32,528 bases of DNA, taken from assembly GCA_028818225.1 (NCBI GenBank), contig JAPPOG010000023.1, positions 1 to 32,528 on the forward strand. The letters are read 5' to 3'. Positions 24,223-31,726 of this stretch are shown here, piece after piece. The notes below the pieces were generated by a model that worked only from the letters and a program-made list of their open reading frames with translations, made no database searches and was not told the origin of the DNA. The position numbers and the translations under genes are program-made. The stretch comes from Gammaproteobacteria bacterium. GTDB taxonomy: Bacteria > Pseudomonadota > Gammaproteobacteria > Pseudomonadales > Pseudohongiellaceae. The first letter of the stretch is position 1, and each line of letters opens with the position of its first letter.

Positions 24223-24831
24223 TTATACGCTACGTCGAATTACGCCAACACTAATCCCCTCAATAGCAAAATTGCTACTGCGTAAATCGACTTCAATGGG
24301 ATCATAGTCCGGATTTTCTGCAATAAGATTTAGCTTGTATTTGCTTCGGCTTGTTTCCAGACGTTTTACGGTTACTTCGTCATCTATGCGAGCGACGACG
24401 ATATCACCACTGTTAGCATGGTCAGTCTTATGCACAGCCAGCAAATCATCTTCATAGATGCCTACATCCACCATACTGGTGCCTTTAACGGTTAGCAGGT
24501 AATCCGCTTTGGGAGAGAACAGCTCAGGTGGTATATCACAGTAGTCAGCAATAGATTCTTCAGCCAGTATTGGGCTGCCGGCGGCTACCTGGCCAATGAT
24601 TGGCAAGCCCAATTGTTCATTCATGGGTAAGCGAAGACCCCTGGATGTGCCGGGTAACATCTCGATTGCACCCTTGCGTGCCAACGCCCGCAGATGTTCT
24701 TCGGCGGCATTGGGGGATTTAAAGCCCATTTCCTGGGCGATTTCCGAGCGGGTCGGCGGGAATCCCGTATCGTGCAAATAGTCTTTGATATAGCCGAGTA
24801 TCTCTTCCTGACGGGAAGTTAACTTGTGCAT
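24223..24831 (-). CDS. lexA: SOS repressor LexA
   Basis: Represses SOS genes and cleaves itself when RecA filaments form on damaged DNA. At 202 residues it equals the E. coli length and keeps its numbering: winged helix-turn-helix in 1-70 (recognition region [21 protein letters not shown]), scissile A84-G85 in QVAAGSP, catalytic Ser119 in KGTSMVD and Lys156 in TVKRL. All residues needed for autocleavage are present. ATG 24829-24831 follows GAGGA (8 bases). A perfect operator and a -10 overlap just upstream, so autoregulation is expected. No sulA-like gene lies beside it, unlike in Pseudomonas. Confidence 0.97.
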   Translation of the reverse strand: MHKLTSRQEEILGYIKDYLHDTGFPPTRSEIAQEMGFKSPNAAEEHLRALARKGAIEMLPGTSRGLRLPMNEQLGLPIIGQVAAGSPILAEESIADYCDIPPELFSPKADYLLTVKGTSMVDVGIYEDDLLAVHKTDHANSGDIVVARIDDEVTVKRLETSRSKYKLNLIAENPDYDPIEVDLRSSNFAIEGISVGVIRRSV

Positions 24832-24856
24832 GATGAAGTCCTCAGTATGCAGGCAA

Positions 24857-24872
24857 CTGTAATTATATACAG
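24857..24872. promoter_or_regulatory. LexA operator (SOS box) of lexA
   Basis: CTGT (24857-24860), eight bases AATTATAT, ACAG (24869-24872): an exact match to the gammaproteobacterial CTGT-N8-ACAG consensus, extended to AACTGT...ACAGTT. It covers the -10 element of the lexA promoter, so bound LexA would block RNA polymerase. It starts 26 bp upstream of the lexA ATG. Confidence 0.92.
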
Positions 24873-24889
24873 TTATCTGGTTATCTCAA
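24862..24889 (-). promoter_or_regulatory. Promoter of lexA
   Basis: On the minus strand: TTGAGA (complement of 24884-24889), 16 bp, TATAAT (complement of 24862-24867). The -10 is perfect and lies inside the SOS box. Transcription should begin near 24855. Confidence 0.75.
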
Positions 24890-24963
24890 GAAAACTTTAG
24901 GCTGCCCTGTTCATTAAATGTGGTTTTCAGGACAGCCAGGCAGGGGCTTTGCTTTAGGTGGAT

Positions 24964-25296
24964 CTATAAAATCTGGAAATCGTCACCCAGATCCATCAGG
25001 TCAGGTTCGATATCTGATAGAGCGCCGGACCAGTTTTCCGGCACCAGGGTCTGGTCGGCATAGGCCTGATCTTCAGAATTGAGCTCGTATGGGTTGCGCC
25101 AGTCTTCTGGCGGTTGGGCGGGAGAGAGAAAGAGCAGCTGCCAGCTGTTTGTGTCATATTCACCAACTTCACCATCTACCATCTGGTATTCAATGGTGCC
25201 GCTAGTTTCATCAATTGCGACTACTTCAAATAAACTTCCGCTAACTACGTCCTGGTACCAAGCGGAGACTTCAGGCATGAGATTATTCATGGCCAT
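24964..25296 (-). CDS. Small conserved acidic protein (DUF6763-like), function unknown
   Basis: The 110-residue product is strongly acidic and has no signal or membrane segment. The first part (WYQDVVSGSLFEVVAIDETSG and IEYQMVDGEVGEYDTNSW) looks like a small beta-barrel. The second part repeats an acidic PEDW/PENW motif (QPPEDWRNPYEL and LVPENWSGALSD) and ends LDLGDDFQ-like. This pattern resembles a short family of gammaproteobacterial proteins that I recall as DUF6763; the assignment is from memory and not certain. No function is known. The start is ATG 25294-25296 or ATG 25288-25290, two codons later. It lies 132 bp upstream of lexA on the same strand, but the SOS box and promoter are between them, so it is probably a separate unit. 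Confidence 0.72.
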   Translation of the reverse strand: MAMNNLMPEVSAWYQDVVSGSLFEVVAIDETSGTIEYQMVDGEVGEYDTNSWQLLFLSPAQPPEDWRNPYELNSEDQAYADQTLVPENWSGALSDIEPDLMDLGDDFQIL

Positions 25297-25380
25297 GACC
25301 CCGAGTGTAAGGAAATCTACAGCTTCTTCTTATCTCCTGATGTGTTTTTGGATTACAGCTTTGCACTTACTATAGATAGA

Positions 25381-25418
25381 TTTCTTTGCAAAAAGAAAGC
25401 AATTTCTCAGAAAAATTG
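25381..25418. repeat. Two adjacent A/T-rich dyads in the divergent gap before nagZ
   Basis: TTTCTTT (25381-25387) and AAAGAAA (25392-25398) form a perfect 7-bp inverted repeat with the 4-base centre GCAA. One base further, CAATTT (25400-25405) and AAATTG (25413-25418) form a second with a 7-base centre. They lie in the 239-bp gap between the divergent DUF6763-like gene and nagZ. Nearby are TATAAG (25431-25436) for the + strand and TATAGT (complement of about 25370-25375) for the - strand, both without a good -35. Operators, or chance in AT-rich DNA. Confidence 0.35.
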
Positions 25419-25535
25419 TGACAAGCTTAGTATAAGAATTAACACTCATTGCTAACCCTTTGAAGCAAATATAAAACTATTTTTCTTCGGCGAAACATCT
25501 GTGATAATTCTGTTTTCGCCATAAGCAAGAAGTCG

Positions 25536-26567
25536 ATGAATAATCATCCAATTTCTCTCGGTTTATTAATGTTAGATATCGAGGGGACCGAACTTACCGA
25601 AGCCGATAGTGATCTTCTCCAGCGTGAAAGTGTTGGTGGTTTAATCCTGTTCAGTCGAAATTATCAATCTCCAACGCAGCTGCAAGAACTCGTTGCGGCC
25701 ATCCGGGAATTGCGTAATGACATCCTTATCGCTGTTGATCAGGAGGGAGGTAGAGTACAAAGATTCCGGCAAGGCTTTCTTGAGCTTCCTGCATTAAAAC
25801 GCATCGGTGATTGTCATGCTGCAGATGAAGCTCAAGGTTTGGAAACGGCACGGCACTGTGCCTGGGCAATGGCTGCGGAAATCCTGCATTATGGAATTGA
25901 CATGAGCTTTGCGCCAGTATTGGATTTGCAGAATATCCATAGTCGTGTCATTGGTGATCGTGCATTTAGCACAGACCCGGATTCGGTTATCAGTCTGGCA
26001 ACAGCGTACATAGATGGTATGCATCAAGCTGGTATGAAGGCTACCGGCAAACATTTTCCTGGTCACGGCACTGTGGAGGCAGATTCACATGAAGAGCTTC
26101 CCTGCGATGAAAGAACTGCAGATGAGTTATTACAGAATGATTACCGAGTATTTGCAGAACTCGTCGAGAAACTGCAAGGGATAATGCCCGCGCATGTAAG
26201 CTATTCATCACTGGATGCAAAGCCCGCGGGTTTTTCAAGTTTCTGGATAGAGCAACAACTTCGTGGTGAGCTAAAATTTAATGGTGTGGTATTTTCCGAT
26301 GATCTGTCCATGGTTGCAGCACATTCTGCGGGCAAGGCTGTGGACAGAGCCGCTTTGGCACTGGAAGCGGGCTGCGATATGGTCTTGGTTTGCAATGACC
26401 GAAAGGCGGCTTTAAGTGTAGCCGATTGGATAGAGCAAAGAGGCCTGGCAAAGAGCGAGCGTATTGCACGAATGCGCGCTGAGCCTGCTGCTGAAATTGC
26501 CAATTTATATGGCGAAGAAAAATGGGAGCGAGCAAAAGCAACTGTGAATTCATTAAGGACAACATAG
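25536..26567 (+). CDS. nagZ: Beta-N-acetylhexosaminidase NagZ
   Basis: A cytoplasmic glycoside hydrolase family 3 enzyme of murein recycling: it removes N-acetylglucosamine from anhydromuropeptides and thereby influences AmpC beta-lactamase induction where ampR/ampC exist. The 343-residue product (E. coli 341) shows VGGLILFSRNYQSPTQL, the substrate loop IAVDQEGGRVQRF, VIGDRAFSTDP, KHFPGHGTVEADSHEELP and the nucleophile segment VVFSDDLSM (Asp255/256). The sequence begins directly with the barrel, without a signal peptide, as expected. ATG 25536 has only a weak purine-rich stretch before it. It is the first gene of a + operon: the next start is 15 bp after its TAG. Confidence 0.95.
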   Translation: MNNHPISLGLLMLDIEGTELTEADSDLLQRESVGGLILFSRNYQSPTQLQELVAAIRELRNDILIAVDQEGGRVQRFRQGFLELPALKRIGDCHAADEAQGLETARHCAWAMAAEILHYGIDMSFAPVLDLQNIHSRVIGDRAFSTDPDSVISLATAYIDGMHQAGMKATGKHFPGHGTVEADSHEELPCDERTADELLQNDYRVFAELVEKLQGIMPAHVSYSSLDAKPAGFSSFWIEQQLRGELKFNGVVFSDDLSMVAAHSAGKAVDRAALALEAGCDMVLVCNDRKAALSVADWIEQRGLAKSERIARMRAEPAAEIANLYGEEKWERAKATVNSLRTT

Positions 26568-26582
26568 GAGGGGGAAGAATTC

Positions 26583-27686
26583 GTGGAATGGTTATCATTT
26601 GAAAGCATAAGCGAACTTGGTTGGGGCGTCGAAGTATTTGCTGTTGTAACTATCACTTTGATAGCGCGTTTCATTGCTATGCATTTGCTCAATATCTTAC
26701 GTAGTCATTTAGAAAAAACGGACAATATTTGGGACGATGCATTGTTTGAGGCAGCGCATGGCCCACTGTCCTGGTTTATTCTGATTTTTGGATTGCTATG
26801 GGCTATTCAGATTAGCAATGACTATTTGCCAACCCAGCTTTTCGCGCCTGACAATCTGGAACTGGTGAGACAATTAGTTTTCATCACATTGGTAATGTAT
26901 TTCCTGGTGCGCTTTATCTCCCTTGCAGAAGAACGAATTCTGGCAAACCTTGTAAAAGAAGCAGGCGCTGAACAAACCCGATTCGACCCCACCACCTTAT
27001 ACGCACTGGCGAAACTTTTACGCTTGTCAGTGATAATTTCTGCAGTATTGGTCGCATTACCCACCGTTGGCATTGAAATAACTGCATTGCTGGCTTTTGG
27101 AGGTGTAGGGGGATTGGCGGTTGGTTTCGCAGCGCAAGACCTGCTTTCCAATTTTTTTGGCGGCCTGATGATCTACCTTGATAGGCCGTTCAAAATCGGA
27201 GACTGGATTCGCTCACCAGATCGCAATATCGAAGGAACAGTCGAAAGCATTGGATGGCGATTAACTGTGGTCCGGACATTTGATAAACGTCCACTCTATG
27301 TGCCCAACTCGGTATTCACGACACTGGCGCTGGAAAATCCATCGAGGATGAGTAATCGGCGTATCAAGGAAACTATTGGAATACGTTATCAAGATGCCAG
27401 CAAGATGGGGGTTATCGTGGCAGATGTAAAATCAATGCTGCAAAACCACGAAGAGATAGATTCAGACCAAACCTTAATCGTTAATTTTAATGCTTATGCG
27501 GCTTCTTCCCTGGATTTTTTCATTTACACGTTTACCAAGACTACCAATTGGATTCTGTTTCATGAGATCAAGCAGGATGTCATGCTCAAGATTATCGATA
27601 TAGTACATTCTCATGACGCTGATTTTGCCTTTCCGACGACTACCCTGGATGGTATTGAAGGATTGCTCGCTGAGTCAAAGCCTTAA
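26583..27686 (+). CDS. MscS-family mechanosensitive ion channel
   Basis: Releases solutes when membrane tension rises. The 367-residue product has four or five membrane segments in the first 200 residues. The last is the pore helix with GGVGGLAVGFAAQDLLSNFFGG, split here as LLAFGGVGGLAVGFAAQD then LLSNFFGGLMIYLDRP. The beta domain with KIGDWIRSP, GTVESIGWRLTVVRT and VPNSVFTTLALEN follows, then the C-terminal alpha/beta part. The length lies between MscS (286) and YnaI/YbdG-type channels, and it is closer to the latter. The start is GTG 26583, preceded by the strong site AGGAGGGGG that begins right at the nagZ stop, so the start choice is well supported. The gene lies between nagZ and hpt in one operon. 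Confidence 0.93.
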   Translation: MEWLSFESISELGWGVEVFAVVTITLIARFIAMHLLNILRSHLEKTDNIWDDALFEAAHGPLSWFILIFGLLWAIQISNDYLPTQLFAPDNLELVRQLVFITLVMYFLVRFISLAEERILANLVKEAGAEQTRFDPTTLYALAKLLRLSVIISAVLVALPTVGIEITALLAFGGVGGLAVGFAAQDLLSNFFGGLMIYLDRPFKIGDWIRSPDRNIEGTVESIGWRLTVVRTFDKRPLYVPNSVFTTLALENPSRMSNRRIKETIGIRYQDASKMGVIVADVKSMLQNHEEIDSDQTLIVNFNAYAASSLDFFIYTFTKTTNWILFHEIKQDVMLKIIDIVHSHDADFAFPTTTLDGIEGLLAESKP

Positions 27687-27698
27687 AGATAAGAGTTC

Positions 27699-28262
27699 AT
27701 GTCGAGTATTAGTCCCGAGGAAATTTCAGCAGTAGCTTCGCGAGCAGACTGCCTGCACTCCGAACAAGAGGTGGAGGCGGCAATAGACAAGATGGCTGCA
27801 GCCATTTCTGAAAAACTTTCTTCATCAAATCCAATTTTATTATGCGTGATGAATGGCGGCCTCATCCTGACGGCTAAACTTGCGACTCGCCTGCAGTTCC
27901 CTTTGCATATGGATTATGTTCATGCAACCCGTTATCGGAATGAAACCAGCGGTGCCGACCTGCAATGGATAAAAACGCCGTCAATGGACTTGGCAGGGCG
28001 AGTTATTGTGGTAGTCGACGATATTTTCGATGAAGGGGCAACATTGGAAAATGTTGTGAAGTATTGTGAGGCGCAGGGAGCAAAAAGAATACTGACTGCC
28101 GTCCTGGTGAATAAAATGCACGATCGTAAATTGTCTCAGATGCAATGCGATTTCATAGGGTTAGACATGGAAGATCGCTATCTATTTGGTTACGGCATGG
28201 ATTACAAAGGATACTTACGCAATGCCCCGGGAATTTTTGCCATTGCAGATGAGGATAAATGA
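27699..28262 (+). CDS. hpt: Hypoxanthine-guanine phosphoribosyltransferase
   Basis: A purine salvage enzyme converting hypoxanthine or guanine and PRPP to IMP or GMP. The 187-residue protein (E. coli Hpt about 180) has the type I PRTase fold: LLCVMNGGLILTAKLATRL (PPi loop), YRNETSGADLQW (flexible loop), the PRPP-binding VIVVVDDIFDEGATLENV near 103-120 and FIGLDMEDRYLFGYGMDYKG, the purine-binding end. Base preference cannot be read from the sequence. It starts 12 bp after the mscS stop, with AAGAG upstream, and is the last gene of the nagZ-mscS-hpt operon. It is convergent with the helicase gene; 23 bp separate the stop codons. Confidence 0.92.
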   Translation: MSSISPEEISAVASRADCLHSEQEVEAAIDKMAAAISEKLSSSNPILLCVMNGGLILTAKLATRLQFPLHMDYVHATRYRNETSGADLQWIKTPSMDLAGRVIVVVDDIFDEGATLENVVKYCEAQGAKRILTAVLVNKMHDRKLSQMQCDFIGLDMEDRYLFGYGMDYKGYLRNAPGIFAIADEDK

Positions 28263-28285
28263 TTAACAGAAATATTTAGTTTGAT

Positions 28286-31200
28286 TTAGACTTCTACCAG
28301 TCGGGGAATGGCGGTTAGTAATAACGCAGTTTTTGTTTCCCTTTTTTCCATTAGGCCAAACAGATTTTTATAGCGATTCAATTGTGGGCTGTGTGCCCTT
28401 TTTTGGCGTGCTATGAATTCACACTCATCTTCGTTTTTAGGGGTTCCTGATTTGTAATCGATGATCCAGCGTACACCTTGCTCATCAATAAACGTGCGAT
28501 CGATTATATGCGTCTGAATTTTGCCGTTTACCAGTATGCTTACAGAATACTCACAGTGACTATCTGTAGATGTATGATCAAAAACCCAATCAAATTCTTT
28601 GCTTGAAATAGTTTGCGTGATTGCGGTGGTAACGAAATCCAGGCAAGTATCAAGTTCTGCTGGAGAGTTGGTCTTATTTTGTAACTGTAGTTTGAAATAG
28701 TCTCTTAGACTATCGACACTGGCAATGAATGTATTCTTTTCATCGCAGTTTCCAAATTCCTCCAGTGTCTGATGGATTAACTCACCCATACAGGCACTCA
28801 ATAGATCCTCTTGCTGTTCAGAATTTTCAGGGTGAAGGCGTTTTTCAATGCTGATTAATTGTTCGAGGCTGCGTGATTCTGATTCTGATAAACCCTCTGT
28901 TTCACAAAATCTTCGCAATGGTGTAGGAGTGGGTAATACCTCGGGGGTTTTGACCTGCCCTGAACCAGCTTTATCGAGCTGTGGATCGATCATAGTTATT
29001 TGAAAGTCGACCGATTCGCGTTGTAATTCTCTCCAAATGCAGTGGAGCAGGCTAAGCTGGGAAACCTGCAACTCCTGTTTTGTGCTCAATGGAACAGTTG
29101 CTAATAATTTCGCAGATTTTCGCGCGCGCGTGATAGCGATATAGAGCAAACGAGTATTTTCCAATAAAGTCTTGTGTTGCCGTTCATGCAGGATAAGTTG
29201 ATACAGCGCATCATCGTCGGCACCAGTCTCAGTTTGGGCGGCAACGAATAGGCGCGACTGCCCGCGCCTGTTTATACGCTCGTGCCAGGTAAAAAGCGGC
29301 TTATCGTCACTGCCTGGTCTATTTGCCAATCCCGGAATTATGACATGATCAAATTCAAGCCCTTTGGCCTTGTGCATTGTTAGCAGCTGAACGGCGTTGT
29401 CTTCAGGGTTCGAATTGTTGTTGCCGGGAACGAAAGAGTTATAAACCGCTTCCTGAAAGTTTTCGAAATCACCAATGCCGCCTGCTATCTCGGCTTCTTC
29501 CAATAAGTCCAGATAATGCTCGACACAACTTTCCTCTCTTGCGTGCTGGATGGCAGCCGCGCCGCGGAGCAGTTCCCAGCAGCTTGTGACTAAAGTCCGC
29601 AGTGGTACTCGAAGGCGAACTTGCATGGCAGGTTTTACACAAGCAACAAAGTTATCAATTCGCTCTTGTCCATCATCTGATAGTTGTTGAGTATTTACCG
29701 GATTGGAAATCGTTTGCCAAACAGATTCATTGTTACTTAACTGAGAAATGGAAAGTAAGTCTGAAAGCTTCACACCGGTCCAGGGTGCTCGAAGAATCGC
29801 GAGCCAAGATAGTCTGTCATAGGGATTGAGCAATGCCCTGGTCAGGCTAAGCAGATCTTCAATAATCTGAACTGAGCCCATCCGATCAATATCAGTTGAA
29901 TTCCATTCGATACCCTTATCTCTTAGGGCAGGAATAATATAATCTAAATGGCCGCGACTTCTCACCAGTATGGCAATACTATCTTCAGGCGAACGCTTCC
30001 TGATTGTCTTGATTGACGCAACAACACGATCAGCCTCCATCTGTTTCGCGCGAAGTCGGTCGTCTTTTGCAAAACCAATTAATTCTGTAGATACCGTACT
30101 ATTCTCAGTGTTTTGTTTAACGGCCATGGAGGATGAATAAGGTACAGCTCCCCGAGAAGGGTTCGCTTGCGCGGGAAACGCGGTATTAAAGTGCTGGTTA
30201 AGCCATTGGACAATATTTGCATCGGAGCGAAAGTTGGCTTCTAACTTGAGCGCTTGAATATCACGCTGTGGCAAGCCGTTTTGCTGCACGCGCAAATAAA
30301 TCCCTACGTTGGCATTTCTGAATCCATAGCAGGATTGCATCGCATCGCCCACCAGGAATAATGAGCGCTGATCACCAGACTCCCAGCCAGCGATTAATTG
30401 TTGCAGAATATCCAGTTGTAATTGCGATGTATCCTGAAATTCATCTATCAAGATATGCTGGATCTTGTGATCCAATGCCAGCGCCAAGTCAGTGGGGTTA
30501 CCGTCAGCTTCCAATGCCGAGCGTGCTGCGGCACCGGTTTCGGTGTAATCAATTACCCTGAATCTGCGAAAAGAAATCAATAACTCACTGCTTAGTTGCG
30601 CAAGCACTCGCGTGAGGGAAGTTATGAATGACCACTGCTGCTTATCGATCGATGAATCCGGCAGCAAGCGCAGATAATTCAAGGCGTATCGAAGATCATC
30701 ATTGGCGGTAAGTTGCTCAAGCAACTCCTTCATTTGCTGTTTGCGCAATTTACAAAGTGCCTGGTGTTCCTTGTCATTCTTGTCGCCTGTGGGGAAACCG
30801 CTAAGCTTATTTACCGTGCGTCGCCAGACGCCATCCTGGGTAAGTAGCAGGTCGGTAATGAAGCACCAGTATTTAACATCGGCAATTGAGTTTCCCGGCA
30901 GATCATTCAGTGGTTTTATCGCCACGTGTTTAGGAGGTTCAGAATTTTGCAGATTGCTTAAAGCGAAGTTAGTGAGTTCCAGGAGACTTGCACTTAGCTG
31001 CACCAATTCCTTTTGTACTTCTAGCGTCGCTTCTTCGATCAGTTCCTTTATACAGGTCTGGAAATAAAGCAGTGCGTCATCTCCGCTATTATTAATTTCA
31101 AGAATGTAGGCTAGCCACTGGTCTCTTTTCTTGAGGAGATTGATCAAAAGACGTTCTAATTTGCCAATATCGTTATCAAGATGCAGCAGCACTAACTCTA

Positions 31201-31726
31201 TGTCATTACTGATTGGTCGTTTGGAATCCAGCTGCATAAGGGTGTTATTAATAGCGTCACGAAAGCAATGCTCCACTTCTTCAGAGATCTTTGGATTACC
31301 CCCGATACGACTTAATACGGGAAGCTGGCTTGCGAGGTAGAAGCAAAAGCTATCGATTGTCTGAATCCGTAGTCGAGTCGGGTTTAGCAGCAATTGCCAT
31401 TGTTGCTGTTTATCCCTGGCCAGTGCAGCGCGGGCAATTGACAGGCGTTGGCGATCAAATTCATTGTCTACGGAGTCGTTTGCATCGCCCATCTCTTCCG
31501 CCCAATACAAGGTCTGTATTATGCGATCTCGCATTTCACTAGCAGCTTTGCGAGTAAAAGTTATGGCAAGCACTTCTTCGGGCTGCTCACTAAATGCTAG
31601 CAATCGCAAAAACCTGAGAGTTAAGAGACCGGTCTTTCCTGACCCGGCCGGGGCCTGCACAATAAACGATCGGCTCACGTCGAGTGCTTCATCCCTTGCT
31701 GCCTGGTCGACTAATTTATCACTCAT
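28286..31726 (-). CDS. addA: AddA-like UvrD-family helicase with C-terminal PD-(D/E)XK nuclease
   Basis: This is the helicase-nuclease subunit of an AddAB-type complex that resects double-strand breaks for RecA. The 1146-residue product shows superfamily 1A motifs in order: Walker A APAGSGKT (25-32), ITFTRKAASEMRDRI (Ia), LIDEFQDTSQLQ (II, about 425), LVGDAMQSCYGFR (III), LEANFRSD (IV), LLTMHKAKGLEFDHVIIPGL (V, about 785) and LYIAITRARKSAKL (VI, about 865). The C-terminal nuclease has GELIHQTLEEFG, IDRTFIDEQG and IIDYKSG (about 1089), then QLNRYKNLF. The start ATG 31724-31726 is chosen because its ATGA overlaps the stop of the upstream nuclease gene; a longer frame to 31843 would add 39 residues unlike the family. 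No RecB- or RecC-type gene is seen in the window. Confidence 0.9.
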   Translation of the reverse strand: MSDKLVDQAARDEALDVSRSFIVQAPAGSGKTGLLTLRFLRLLAFSEQPEEVLAITFTRKAASEMRDRIIQTLYWAEEMGDANDSVDNEFDRQRLSIARAALARDKQQQWQLLLNPTRLRIQTIDSFCFYLASQLPVLSRIGGNPKISEEVEHCFRDAINNTLMQLDSKRPISNDIELVLLHLDNDIGKLERLLINLLKKRDQWLAYILEINNSGDDALLYFQTCIKELIEEATLEVQKELVQLSASLLELTNFALSNLQNSEPPKHVAIKPLNDLPGNSIADVKYWCFITDLLLTQDGVWRRTVNKLSGFPTGDKNDKEHQALCKLRKQQMKELLEQLTANDDLRYALNYLRLLPDSSIDKQQWSFITSLTRVLAQLSSELLISFRRFRVIDYTETGAAARSALEADGNPTDLALALDHKIQHILIDEFQDTSQLQLDILQQLIAGWESGDQRSLFLVGDAMQSCYGFRNANVGIYLRVQQNGLPQRDIQALKLEANFRSDANIVQWLNQHFNTAFPAQANPSRGAVPYSSSMAVKQNTENSTVSTELIGFAKDDRLRAKQMEADRVVASIKTIRKRSPEDSIAILVRSRGHLDYIIPALRDKGIEWNSTDIDRMGSVQIIEDLLSLTRALLNPYDRLSWLAILRAPWTGVKLSDLLSISQLSNNESVWQTISNPVNTQQLSDDGQERIDNFVACVKPAMQVRLRVPLRTLVTSCWELLRGAAAIQHAREESCVEHYLDLLEEAEIAGGIGDFENFQEAVYNSFVPGNNNSNPEDNAVQLLTMHKAKGLEFDHVIIPGLANRPGSDDKPLFTWHERINRRGQSRLFVAAQTETGADDDALYQLILHERQHKTLLENTRLLYIAITRARKSAKLLATVPLSTKQELQVSQLSLLHCIWRELQRESVDFQITMIDPQLDKAGSGQVKTPEVLPTPTPLRRFCETEGLSESESRSLEQLISIEKRLHPENSEQQEDLLSACMGELIHQTLEEFGNCDEKNTFIASVDSLRDYFKLQLQNKTNSPAELDTCLDFVTTAITQTISSKEFDWVFDHTSTDSHCEYSVSILVNGKIQTHIIDRTFIDEQGVRWIIDYKSGTPKNEDECEFIARQKRAHSPQLNRYKNLFGLMEKRETKTALLLTAIPRLVEV

